Of a stretch of DNA of 59,137 nt, positions 51,583 through 59,137 are shown piece by piece (position 1 is the stretch's first letter; the number at the start of each line of letters is the position of its first letter). The position numbers and the translations under genes were made by a program. The notes beneath the pieces are model-generated. The model ran no database searches. It was not told the origin of the DNA and saw nothing but the letters and a program-made list of their open reading frames with translations. Origin of the DNA: an uncultured Clostridia bacterium (GTDB lineage: Bacteria; Bacillota; Clostridia; Oscillospirales; Acutalibacteraceae); the NCBI GenBank assembly GCA_947585745.1, contig CANPXF010000015.1, positions 1 through 59,137 of the forward strand, written 5' to 3'.

Positions 51583-52848
51583 ATGGGCAGATTGCAGAAA
51601 AAACTTGTTGTAAAAATCTCTGAAATCACAAAAAATTGCAAATCGAGCAGAAAACAACTCTCTTTGTCTATAGTTTCACTTATAATTTCTTCGATGATTT
51701 TAATATCAACAACCTTCTGTTGGTATGCGCTTTCAAAGACTACGGGTACAGCGTCCAATGTTAATCTTGAAGTTGGAAACGGTCTTCGTATTAATGACCT
51801 TGACAGCGCGATGAAGGATATTAAGGACCACTCATATTTATTACCGGCTTCTTCAGTCGACGGACGAAATTTATTTTTTCCTACAGACGGTACGGATTTT
51901 TCAACTACAACTTCCGCGATGACTTTCCGAAGCGCTAACGCGGGAGATAGAAACTATTCTTACGTTCAGCTTGATTTTAACCTTACAGCGGAAGCCGACT
52001 ACACGAGTATATATCTTCAAAAGGATTCTATTGTTGATGTAAAAGATGATGAAAAAGTATTATCCTCTGAAGATTTGGTAAAAATAAAAAATTCTATAAG
52101 GACAGCTATTTACTATGAGGGAATGGATTCTCCAAGAGTTTTTACATCTCTTAACAATCCCCAGTCGACTAAGGCTGTTAAGGATATTGACCGTACAACG
52201 GGTAAATTCCTTGAAAGTGATACGCAGGTTGCATATCCGTTTAACGACTATACCTTCGGAAAACGTCAGCTCGCAATGCTGAACAAGGGTGAAACAAGAC
52301 CGTTTTCGCTGATTATATGGCTGGAGGGTACTGACTCGGCTTGTGTCAGCAACCCCGTTATGCTTAAACAATTGGAGATTAAACTTACCTTTACCACATC
52401 TTGGGATAATACCGAAACAATCCAGTTTGAAGATAATACAATCGCATCCGACGGTAAGTCTGCTGTTTCTGAATTTCTTGATAAAAATCCGGGATATTCT
52501 CTGAAGCTTAACTATACAAATACTTCCAATAAGATTAAAGACCTGAAGTTTACTATGTATAGGACATCTATGGAGAACAACAAAATATGGAAGTGTAATA
52601 TTCCGAGTATATTCTCAAATGAAATTTCGTTCCAGATTGTCAGTGATTCTGATAAGAATGACATTGCGTATGAATGGAAAGTAAACGAAAGCGGCGAGCC
52701 GACTCTTAACCGAAGCACATCAACAAGATATATTTGTGAATCATTTGGAGAGAATAAATGCTATGGTCACTGGTACGACGGTGATATTGAAGAGAACGGT
52801 GACGGTCGAGATGAAAATATCGGTGACATTGACGATGGCGACTGGTAA
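51583..52848 (+). CDS. TasA-like protein with SipW-type signal peptide (5)
   Basis: A 421-residue exported protein. A charged N-terminus (about 28 residues) precedes the hydrophobic signal and ISTTFCWYALSKTTG. The mature domain includes NLFFPTDGTDFSTTTSAM, SYVQLDFNLTAEADYTSIYL and the motif LIIWLEGTDSACVSNPVM. A second region from about 300 and a highly acidic tail (DGDIEENGDGRDENIGDIDD) follow; the acidic end could bind calcium or basic partners. The second in-frame ATG is chosen because AGAGGTGA is correctly spaced before it. Confidence 0.82.
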   Translation: MGRLQKKLVVKISEITKNCKSSRKQLSLSIVSLIISSMILISTTFCWYALSKTTGTASNVNLEVGNGLRINDLDSAMKDIKDHSYLLPASSVDGRNLFFPTDGTDFSTTTSAMTFRSANAGDRNYSYVQLDFNLTAEADYTSIYLQKDSIVDVKDDEKVLSSEDLVKIKNSIRTAIYYEGMDSPRVFTSLNNPQSTKAVKDIDRTTGKFLESDTQVAYPFNDYTFGKRQLAMLNKGETRPFSLIIWLEGTDSACVSNPVMLKQLEIKLTFTTSWDNTETIQFEDNTIASDGKSAVSEFLDKNPGYSLKLNYTNTSNKIKDLKFTMYRTSMENNKIWKCNIPSIFSNEISFQIVSDSDKNDIAYEWKVNESGEPTLNRSTSTRYICESFGENKCYGHWYDGDIEENGDGRDENIGDIDDGDW

Positions 52849-52889
52849 TTTAATTCTTCGGAAAAGAGAAAGACAGGGAGGTGTCACAA

Positions 52890-55691
52890 ATGAAAAAATT
52901 TACAAATAAAAAATATGCTTTATCAATAGTGGCGCTTATCCTTGTACTGCTTATGACTGTCGGCATAACGTACAGTTGGATTGACGACGTTAAGCTTGTT
53001 GAAATTAATACGAGCGACGACGGTACCAATATTCCGTTAAAAACGGGAATAGACATCAATTCAACTGCAACAATTAAAGACCAAAGAACCATTACAGCAA
53101 CCAATAAAACAATAAATCTCGGCAAGGTGCTTTCTGAAAAGGATGAAAGCGATTTTGTTGGAAAAACATTAACAGAAGCTCAAAAAAATCAAATAAACAA
53201 AGAAAAAGGATATTTATATGAATCGGGCGGTATGCACTTTTCAGGCTGTTACAGCGACGGAGAATCATTCTATTTTCCCATAAACGGTACGACTTCCTAT
53301 TATCGTGAGGGTAATATAGATGACGAAAATGTTAACTATATTGACGTAACTCTCAAAGTCAGCTCTCCCGACGCAAATGTAGATTTCTGGTTTGAAAATC
53401 TTCCGACCGTTAAAGATAATAAAGGTAACAAGATAGAAAACGCGCGTTATTCCATTACTGTTGACGGAAGAAGAAATATTTATTCCTCCACAGGGGAGGC
53501 ACAAACAGTAAGAGAAACAGATTCTAATCTTACTGATGTTTCGGGCGTTAGAAAAACCGCCGAATATACATATGGTAATAGCAATAACAAAGATAACGCA
53601 AACACTTTGTTTTCCATTAAAAAGGGAAGCTCTGTCAACTTAAATGTAAAAATATGGGTTGAAGGAAACATTAGCGCGAATATTGAGTCTGCAGACATAA
53701 ATATGTCGCTTGTATCATCTTGGGCATATACGCACAATATAACAATTATTGATAAGACTTCTTCATGCGGAATTACAACATCCTCAAGTCAAAGTCCATC
53801 GTGGCTTGGCAACGGTGGTTCTAAAATGTTTTGGACATTTCCGGCGTTGCTTAATGCTAAGACAACCAATAAAGCTTATTGGCAAAATTCTACATATAAA
53901 AATCAGGGCCTTTCGGGGGATTTGAACTTTAGTACAGTAACTGATACATCCGGGACATACCGCAAATGCACAATAAATAATGTACCCCTTGTTTATAATA
54001 ATGAGGATATGATGATTTATCGTGACAATAGTTGGAATCAAGGTTCAAAAACAGATGCGTACTATGGGGTGAAATGCTACAACTGGTGGTATACTAACAT
54101 ACCCAATAGCTACGTTAATTGCGAATATACCTTATACGGCGGTTCACACGATGAATATGCAGCTCGTTATTATCCTGAGGGAAAAGACAAAAAGGCAAAT
54201 ACAAATCAGGGTTACGGCACATGGGGCGAGTTGGAAAAAATTCAGGTTGACCCGCAAACTAAATCCGTAAACGGGAAAAATTTAGCGCCAAAAATAAACG
54301 GCGACGGCGAAGATTCTGTATTAAGCAAAGATTATTACCTTGCGGGAACATTTGACAGTGTAGACGTTGGCATAAACGACAACTACAATAAATACTACCA
54401 AAGTTATAAGTTCGATAAACAAACAGGGACAATAACAATAACATTTAGACAAACAAGCTATGTAATTGTCAGAACAGGCGATACAAGCAATGCTTTGTAT
54501 ATGACAGATAATTATGAAACAGGCACATCGGCTAAACTTTCTAAGAAGGAGAATGGCGAAAAGCTCGGAGTAGAGGCGGGCACATATATCTTTAAGCTTG
54601 TAGAAAATGGATCTGATACGTTAACGTTGTCCTATGGAGATAATGGAGCGGACTTTTATATTTGCGATTACTCTGATTATGATGCTACAGAAGAATTGTA
54701 TATTCACGGTATGAGCTATAATTCTACTAATAAATTATGGGAGGCTTATGTCCCCAAATCATCCACTTTGCTCCAGTTCTATTACCATAAAAAAGATACC
54801 AATGATGGTAGCAGCTACTGGGGATACAATAGTTGGGATGGAGTAAATTTACAGCAACGTCCTCAAGGTAAAACAAAATATTATCTTACACATCGTATTG
54901 ATGAATCTTATGGTGGAATAGGCTATTGGCAAGGCGCCGAAGATATTTACTTAATAAGAAATAATGATCTTAAAGACGCAAATCCTCCTTATGTTTATTT
55001 GTATGATGATGATTATAATTATTATAAGGCATGGCATGGCAGTGCAATGAATGACACCGGTCAAACTTTTCCGAATACCAGTGAAAAAATATATAAATTT
55101 ACATGTACAAAGGAAAATAATCCGGGATATTACAAATATGTAATATTCAATGACCATGCTAATGTTCAGTATCCGGCAAGAGGAACTTATTTGCCAAACT
55201 GTCCGGGATGTTATTTCGATCTTAGTACACATAAATGGTTAGGCAGTCTTACCGGCACAGACCGTTCACCTTCCTCTTCCGGCGGTGGAGATACCGGCGG
55301 CTCCGGTGGCGGAGGCGGTACGGGTGGAGATACCGGCGGCGGAGGAAATACCGGAAGTATGTCCGGATATAACACTCAATCAAGTTATTATTTAAAAGAT
55401 GATAAAAATGTGAAGACATATTTTTATACAAAATCCGGCTCTAATGATTATAAGGCAAGCATTAAGCTAACTACAACAACGCAGTATTTTACCATACAAC
55501 ATACAAGCGGAAAGCAGTATGGAGTTGGAAATTACTCGGAATATACAGCGCCGTATACAAATGGAATTAATGTATACACGGGAAATATAAATAATTTTGG
55601 ATTAAAAGCAACAAAAGAGGGAAACTATATTGTTACTTTTGTAGTAGATAACCAAACCCTTCATATTTCAACTATACTTCCGGAAGGTTAA
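52890..55691 (+). CDS. Large SipW-type exported protein with starch-binding-like modules (6)
   Basis: A 933-residue protein. The signal peptide ends GITYSWIDDVKLVEI, in SipW style. About 30-270 is a TasA-like domain with SVNLNVKIWVEGNISANIES. The middle (280-780) contains several beta modules; YLYDDDYNYYKAWHGSAMND and KYVIFNDHANVQYP closely resemble CBM25/CBM26 starch-binding modules, and LYIHGMSYNSTNKLWEAYVP looks like another carbohydrate-binding fold. A Gly-rich linker (about 790-825) precedes a C-terminal domain of about 100 residues. It is the only cluster member with recognisable sugar-binding domains and may be the adhesive component. ATG chosen after GGGAGGTG. Confidence 0.8.
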   Translation: MKKFTNKKYALSIVALILVLLMTVGITYSWIDDVKLVEINTSDDGTNIPLKTGIDINSTATIKDQRTITATNKTINLGKVLSEKDESDFVGKTLTEAQKNQINKEKGYLYESGGMHFSGCYSDGESFYFPINGTTSYYREGNIDDENVNYIDVTLKVSSPDANVDFWFENLPTVKDNKGNKIENARYSITVDGRRNIYSSTGEAQTVRETDSNLTDVSGVRKTAEYTYGNSNNKDNANTLFSIKKGSSVNLNVKIWVEGNISANIESADINMSLVSSWAYTHNITIIDKTSSCGITTSSSQSPSWLGNGGSKMFWTFPALLNAKTTNKAYWQNSTYKNQGLSGDLNFSTVTDTSGTYRKCTINNVPLVYNNEDMMIYRDNSWNQGSKTDAYYGVKCYNWWYTNIPNSYVNCEYTLYGGSHDEYAARYYPEGKDKKANTNQGYGTWGELEKIQVDPQTKSVNGKNLAPKINGDGEDSVLSKDYYLAGTFDSVDVGINDNYNKYYQSYKFDKQTGTITITFRQTSYVIVRTGDTSNALYMTDNYETGTSAKLSKKENGEKLGVEAGTYIFKLVENGSDTLTLSYGDNGADFYICDYSDYDATEELYIHGMSYNSTNKLWEAYVPKSSTLLQFYYHKKDTNDGSSYWGYNSWDGVNLQQRPQGKTKYYLTHRIDESYGGIGYWQGAEDIYLIRNNDLKDANPPYVYLYDDDYNYYKAWHGSAMNDTGQTFPNTSEKIYKFTCTKENNPGYYKYVIFNDHANVQYPARGTYLPNCPGCYFDLSTHKWLGSLTGTDRSPSSSGGGDTGGSGGGGGTGGDTGGGGNTGSMSGYNTQSSYYLKDDKNVKTYFYTKSGSNDYKASIKLTTTTQYFTIQHTSGKQYGVGNYSEYTAPYTNGINVYTGNINNFGLKATKEGNYIVTFVVDNQTLHISTILPEG

Positions 55692-55717
55692 TAATTATCA
55701 GAAAGGGTGGTGATACC

Positions 55718-56980
55718 ATGAAAACAACTAAAAAGCTGATTATTCTGTGTCTTGTTGCTGTAATGGGCATAGTGGCTGTTATGCCGTCGACATTTTCGTG
55801 GTATGACCATAACGGCTCGCAGACGGGGGATAGAATGAATTATACCCGAGAAAAGCTTCCTGTATCCGCGGGTACCGTTACAATGGAAACAAAAAAATTC
55901 AGAATGGACGGTAACCAAGTTTATTATGATGAAAAGGGTAATAAAGAATATGAAGGTGATGCGATTAAAGACAGTGTTACCGTGCCAAAAGATAATACCC
56001 AGTATTTCGGTACAACCTTTACCAATACAGGTACAGCTCCGACTTATGTAAATCTTTATCTCTCTGATTTTACCAATAATCCGAAGAATTTTATCGGTAC
56101 AACGGCTCCCAGCCTTACCGATAAAGGTATTTCATCGTCTGTTCATTTGGTAAATAAGGACATAGTACGCGTATATTTTCAGTATAAAACCTACGAAAAT
56201 AAAACTATAAAAAACTGGAACAGCGGTACGACGTATGTTGTGTATAAGACCTTGGGTTCTTCATATTCAGTAGCAAGAGAAGTTACGGAATATACTGTAC
56301 CGAGCACAGTTAGCGTTGATTCAAAAATGCTTACAACAGGTAGAAAAATTTACTATGCGGATTTAGATCCTAATACAACAGAATTTTATTTCGCAACGGA
56401 CGGCGGTAACAAAAACTTAGATGTTAAAAATTTAACTACAGCTTGGTTTCGTACAAAGACTATACGGAATGTTCAAGCAGGTATGGGATATTATCTTACA
56501 AATTCAACTGACGATACAACGTTTAACGCGTCTTACGGCACCGTTAATATAAATAACGGTGTAAGCTTGATGACAGGCTTTGATGAGGTTTATATGTCGC
56601 CCGGTCAAAGAGCCTATATTAATCTTACAAAGCAAACTAACTATACAGGAGCTTCCGCCACGTATTCTTCCAAAAGCCCCTCTGATATAAGCGTTAACAA
56701 TATCACAGGATTGGTTACTGCAAACGAAGACTGGGACGGGCAAAAAGTTGAAATTACAACTACAATAAAAGGTTCCTTAGGAGATACTCTTGATTATTCT
56801 ACGTATGTCAGCAAACCTGCAACCTTGGACTCTGCTACAGTTTCTATGAATATTAAAGTCCCGGGTAAATCAACCGATGAGGAAGGCGTTGAAACCAACG
56901 GAACGGCAGAGGTTGTTTGGTATATACGCAATGGATCAGGCGCTGACTGTAGTTTCAACAAAATTTATTATACTAAGTAA
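55718..56980 (+). CDS. SipW-type exported protein with Ig-like domain (7)
   Basis: A 420-residue exported protein: MKTTKKLIILCLVAVMGIVA, then VMPSTFSWYDHNGSQ. The first domain contains the conserved TTFTNTGTAPTYVNLYLSDF typical of camelysin-like proteins (unstructured tails stabilised by TG-x-APTYV). A later part, SVNNITGLVTANEDWDGQKV, resembles a bacterial Ig-like domain. The recurring WxEGxD motif is absent. Its stop overlaps the start of the second signal peptidase gene by one base. Confidence 0.8.
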   Translation: MKTTKKLIILCLVAVMGIVAVMPSTFSWYDHNGSQTGDRMNYTREKLPVSAGTVTMETKKFRMDGNQVYYDEKGNKEYEGDAIKDSVTVPKDNTQYFGTTFTNTGTAPTYVNLYLSDFTNNPKNFIGTTAPSLTDKGISSSVHLVNKDIVRVYFQYKTYENKTIKNWNSGTTYVVYKTLGSSYSVAREVTEYTVPSTVSVDSKMLTTGRKIYYADLDPNTTEFYFATDGGNKNLDVKNLTTAWFRTKTIRNVQAGMGYYLTNSTDDTTFNASYGTVNINNGVSLMTGFDEVYMSPGQRAYINLTKQTNYTGASATYSSKSPSDISVNNITGLVTANEDWDGQKVEITTTIKGSLGDTLDYSTYVSKPATLDSATVSMNIKVPGKSTDEEGVETNGTAEVVWYIRNGSGADCSFNKIYYTK

Positions 56981-57687
56981 TGAGTAAAAAAAGAGAAAAA
57001 AAGGGTTTTAAAATCTTTCGTATTGTTCGGAATACAATTCTCGGTATTATAATTGCGGGTTTAACCTTTGTAATAATATTAACGATGATAACCCGATTAA
57101 CGGGGGGAACTCCCTCGGTATTCGGCTACTCGCTTTTTCGGGTGAGCTCGGGCAGTATGGAGCCGGAGCTTGAAATCGGCGATGTAATTGTTATGAAGTC
57201 CTGCGACGGCTTGAACGTTAAAAAAGGCGATATTGTTACCTACGAGAGCAAATCGGGAGAAATGGCGGGCAAGCTTGTTACCCATAGGGTTGTAAAAGCG
57301 CCGTATAAAGAAAAAACAGATTATTACATCGTAACTAAAGGCGACGCGAATATAGGCGATGACGAACCTATAGGCGTAAGTCAGGTTAAGGGGATTTTAG
57401 TAACAAAAATTTCTATATTAAGCTTTATATATAATATTTTCGTAACGCCTGTCGGACTTCTTATAATAATCGCCCTTATTATCTTTGCGTTCTTTAATGA
57501 AATTGTTATACTTGTAAAAGCAATTTTGGGAATAGGATATGAAGATAAACCGAAAGAAAGCGTTGACGATATTATAGAGCGTTACCAAAAGGAAATCTCG
57601 GTACAAAATTCTGAAGAAAAATCTGATGAGTTTTCAGAGAACGACGCGGTTTTTGAATCGGCAGAAGATTCAGACGCCGAACAGTAG
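56980..57687 (+). CDS. SipW-type signal peptidase I (2)
   Basis: A 235-residue Ser-His type signal peptidase. Catalytic Ser in RVSSGSMEPELEIGD and His in LVTHRVVKAP; VTKGDANIGDDEPIG follows the family pattern. Two helices (about 18-42 and 150-180) and an acidic C-terminal tail. It is shorter than the first enzyme and lacks its large insertion. Two such enzymes in one cluster suggest division of labour between substrates. Confidence 0.92.
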   Translation: MSKKREKKGFKIFRIVRNTILGIIIAGLTFVIILTMITRLTGGTPSVFGYSLFRVSSGSMEPELEIGDVIVMKSCDGLNVKKGDIVTYESKSGEMAGKLVTHRVVKAPYKEKTDYYIVTKGDANIGDDEPIGVSQVKGILVTKISILSFIYNIFVTPVGLLIIIALIIFAFFNEIVILVKAILGIGYEDKPKESVDDIIERYQKEISVQNSEEKSDEFSENDAVFESAEDSDAEQ

Positions 57688-57715
57688 AGCGCGCTTTTAT
57701 TAGTGGAGGAATATG

Positions 57716-58105
57716 ATGAAAAGAACGGTTAGTATGGCGGTTACCGCGTTAATATTTGTGTGCGTAATTTTGAGCGGTTGCACAGGAGCCTATGATAAAT
57801 CGCCTGACCAAATAAAAAAGGCACGTTGGGCAACCCCCGACTACAGCTTTATCATTAACCCGACTGATGATTGCAAGGGTACGTACAAATTCGACGGTAA
57901 AAAATACAATATCAGAGTTGAGTTTAAAAATTCAAATTTGACAGCGTATGATACCGACAATAAAAACACAGAGCTGTTTAACGCGGATTGGATGTATGAG
58001 GATAAAGACCTTTACATATACAACATAAGCTTTAATACGAAGGATTATAAGAATTTTAAAACCAACTATTCTGAATTTGTAACTCTTAAAAAGGAAAAAA
58101 TTTAG
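57716..58105 (+). CDS. Small lipoprotein
   Basis: A 129-residue protein with a lipoprotein signal ending in VILSGCTGAYDK; Cys in LSGC is the lipid-modified residue. The rest is a small beta-rich domain (GTYKFDGKKYNIRVEF, LYIYNISFNTKDYKNF) with no recognised family, resembling beta-sandwich or lipocalin-like folds. Last gene of the cluster. The second of two ATGs has better spacing to GGAGG. Confidence 0.8.
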   Translation: MKRTVSMAVTALIFVCVILSGCTGAYDKSPDQIKKARWATPDYSFIINPTDDCKGTYKFDGKKYNIRVEFKNSNLTAYDTDNKNTELFNADWMYEDKDLYIYNISFNTKDYKNFKTNYSEFVTLKKEKI

Positions 58106-58160
58106 TTTGCGCGCAATAGGTTGGGACAATTTATAAAAGTGAAATTATAATTTTTAAAAT

Positions 58161-58191
58161 AAGCGACAATTCGTTTTGTCGCTTGTTTTTT
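58161..58191 (+). terminator. Terminator of the TasA/SipW cluster
   Basis: Stem AAGCGACAA/TTGTCGCTT (58161-58169 and 58176-58184) followed by GTTTTTTA. Confidence 0.83.
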
Positions 58192-58323
58192 ATGTATAAA
58201 ATTCTTATTGTTAATATTAACTAAAACTTAAAAAATGTATTTTAGATAATGCGCTAATCGGCGATTTTTTATTGTGATAAAGCTCAAAAAACAAGCAGTA
58301 AAATTATGCAATTTAACAAATTT

Positions 58324-58383
58324 TAAAAAACTTGCACAAAATAAAAAAACAATATTGTTGCATAAAAATTTTTATGATAAAAT
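58324..58383 (+). promoter_or_regulatory. Shared motif and promoter of the last gene
   Basis: The 19-base sequence shared with 41635-41653 is followed by TTGTTG (58355-58360), 17 bases, TAAAAT (58378-58383). Confidence 0.55.
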
Positions 58384-58399
58384 TGAATTGTATAACTAT

Positions 58400-58443
58400 G
58401 GGCAGGTGCGCCTTTTGCCGTGGTCAGACGGTTGCGAGCCTGC
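58400..58443 (+). promoter_or_regulatory. GC-rich structured leader of the last gene
   Basis: GCAGG pairs with CCTGC around a smaller CCGT-GGTCAG-ACGG hairpin. It is markedly GC-rich against the AT-rich surroundings and resembles, by its GGCAGGTG start, the leader hairpin at 41739-41763. It could be a regulatory RNA element. The ORF that runs through it has no RBS. Confidence 0.5.
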
Positions 58444-58582
58444 AAAAAACTCCAGATTGATTGAAAATTCAAAGAAAAAAAGGTCAGAAATTTTTCTTTA
58501 AGCTGAAGATTTTAAAATAATATATTCTATATTTTTCAGTTCAAAATTTTCAATTTCAATTTTTTATTCGGGGGTAATATTT

Positions 58583-59137
58583 ATGAAAACTAAATTAACT
58601 CGTATTTCAAAGAGAACATTGGCGATGATACTTTGTTTCTTAATGTTGTTATCTACGATGTTTATTGCAAACGCTGCAAAAATTACTACAAATACAAGTT
58701 CTACAGTTTACCTTGTGGGTTCTATGAATGATTGGACAACGAATAGTAACTGGAAATTTAAAAATGAAGATGGCAATCATTTTACCGGAACATTTTATAT
58801 TAAACGCCAAACTGCAAATTACGAGTGTAAGATAAATGTTGATGGCTCTCTTTATTCAATTGGTAATTTCTGGTTTGGTACTAATACTACTGCTTCAGGT
58901 ATGAAAGTTCAAGCTTATAATAACGATCAAATTTCGTGTATTTCATCTACTTCCGGATATATAAAACTTGATTGTCATTTTTATGGTGAATATGATAATG
59001 ATAACAGAATTGAAATACACCAGTCTGCTGTTTCTTCGCTATCTGCTTCAGTTTCTGTAGGCAGTACAACCTTGACATCCGGTTCCACTACAACTATCAC
59101 AGGTACTGCTACCGGTGGTTCAGGTAGCTATAATCAC
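58583..59137 (+). CDS. Secreted protein with carbohydrate-binding-like domain (partial)
   Basis: The first 185 codons of a gene cut by the window end. A signal peptide (about 1-32, ending MFIANAAKI) is followed by STVYLVGSMNDWTTNSNWKF, the start of a glycogen/starch-binding-like beta sandwich (CBM48- or SusE-like), and then the beginning of an Ig-like segment (SVSVGSTTLTSGSTTTITGT). RBS GGGGGTAA. It shares its upstream motif with the TasA/SipW cluster and probably belongs to the same surface programme. Confidence 0.72.
   Translation, partial: MKTKLTRISKRTLAMILCFLMLLSTMFIANAAKITTNTSSTVYLVGSMNDWTTNSNWKFKNEDGNHFTGTFYIKRQTANYECKINVDGSLYSIGNFWFGTNTTASGMKVQAYNNDQISCISSTSGYIKLDCHFYGEYDNDNRIEIHQSAVSSLSASVSVGSTTLTSGSTTTITGTATGGSGSYNH

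Noticed and set aside
58274..58501. ORF of 75 codons before the last gene
   Set aside because: GTG start without RBS; it covers the promoter and structured leader of the next gene.

Overview
The window looks like a chromosomal segment of a spore-forming, gut-type Firmicute of the class Clostridia, most likely Ruminococcus/Oscillospiraceae-like. The evidence is moderate-to-low GC with AT-rich intergenic DNA, strong GGAGG ribosome binding sites, a spoIIID gene, class II aldolase, cobalamin-dependent MetH with a separate activation protein, many secreted Lys-rich proteins with Ig-like and FnIII-like domains, a cohesin-like protein and starch-binding-like modules. The genus is inference; no rRNA is present.

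Layout. 1-623: a tRNA-Met(CAT) on the minus strand followed by at least three tandem 175-190 bp units that each carry pieces of the tRNA 3' end and a terminator. 822-6363: a tiny membrane peptide, an HtrA protease, fba, spoIIID and a secreted transglutaminase-like protein. 6577-10446: a metF / MetH-activation / metH operon on the minus strand. 10594-13873: a lipid-linked-sugar type glycosyltransferase, a secreted metallophosphoesterase and a small acidic protein. 13874-16188: repeat-rich DNA, a small anchored protein and three tandem structured small-RNA genes. 16189-21820: asparaginase, secreted FnIII/Ig-like proteins and a sortase operon. 22139-36950: a complete Wzy-type exopolysaccharide locus (chain length control, BY-kinase, phosphoglycosyl transferase, PssD/PssE, pyruvyl transferase, glycosyltransferases, TagD, Wzy, Wzx, LicD, UDP-galactopyranose mutase). 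37006-41065: small ORFs, a LOG-family protein, a cohesin-like protein, an orphan small RNA and enolase. 41810-58105: a large TasA/SipW-type surface-fibre cluster with seven TasA-like or related secreted proteins, two SipW-type signal peptidases and, in the middle, a membrane-anchored McrB-like AAA+ ATPase paired with a long coiled-coil DUF2357-like protein. 58583-end: the start of a secreted protein with a carbohydrate-binding-like domain.

Three things stand out. First, the SipW/TasA cluster with an embedded AAA+/coiled-coil pair, one member carrying a starch-binding-like module, is the best candidate for an undescribed system: possibly an energised, starch-adhesive surface fibre. Second, 14832-15481 holds three tandem small-RNA genes, each with its own promoter and terminator, sharing a fold supported by covariation and a predicted pseudoknot with a compensatory change. 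Third, a dispersed intergenic repeat (14 core copies here, usually in pairs) has one end that abuts the T-run of an intrinsic terminator at five of eight loci, suggesting a short non-autonomous element that targets terminators.
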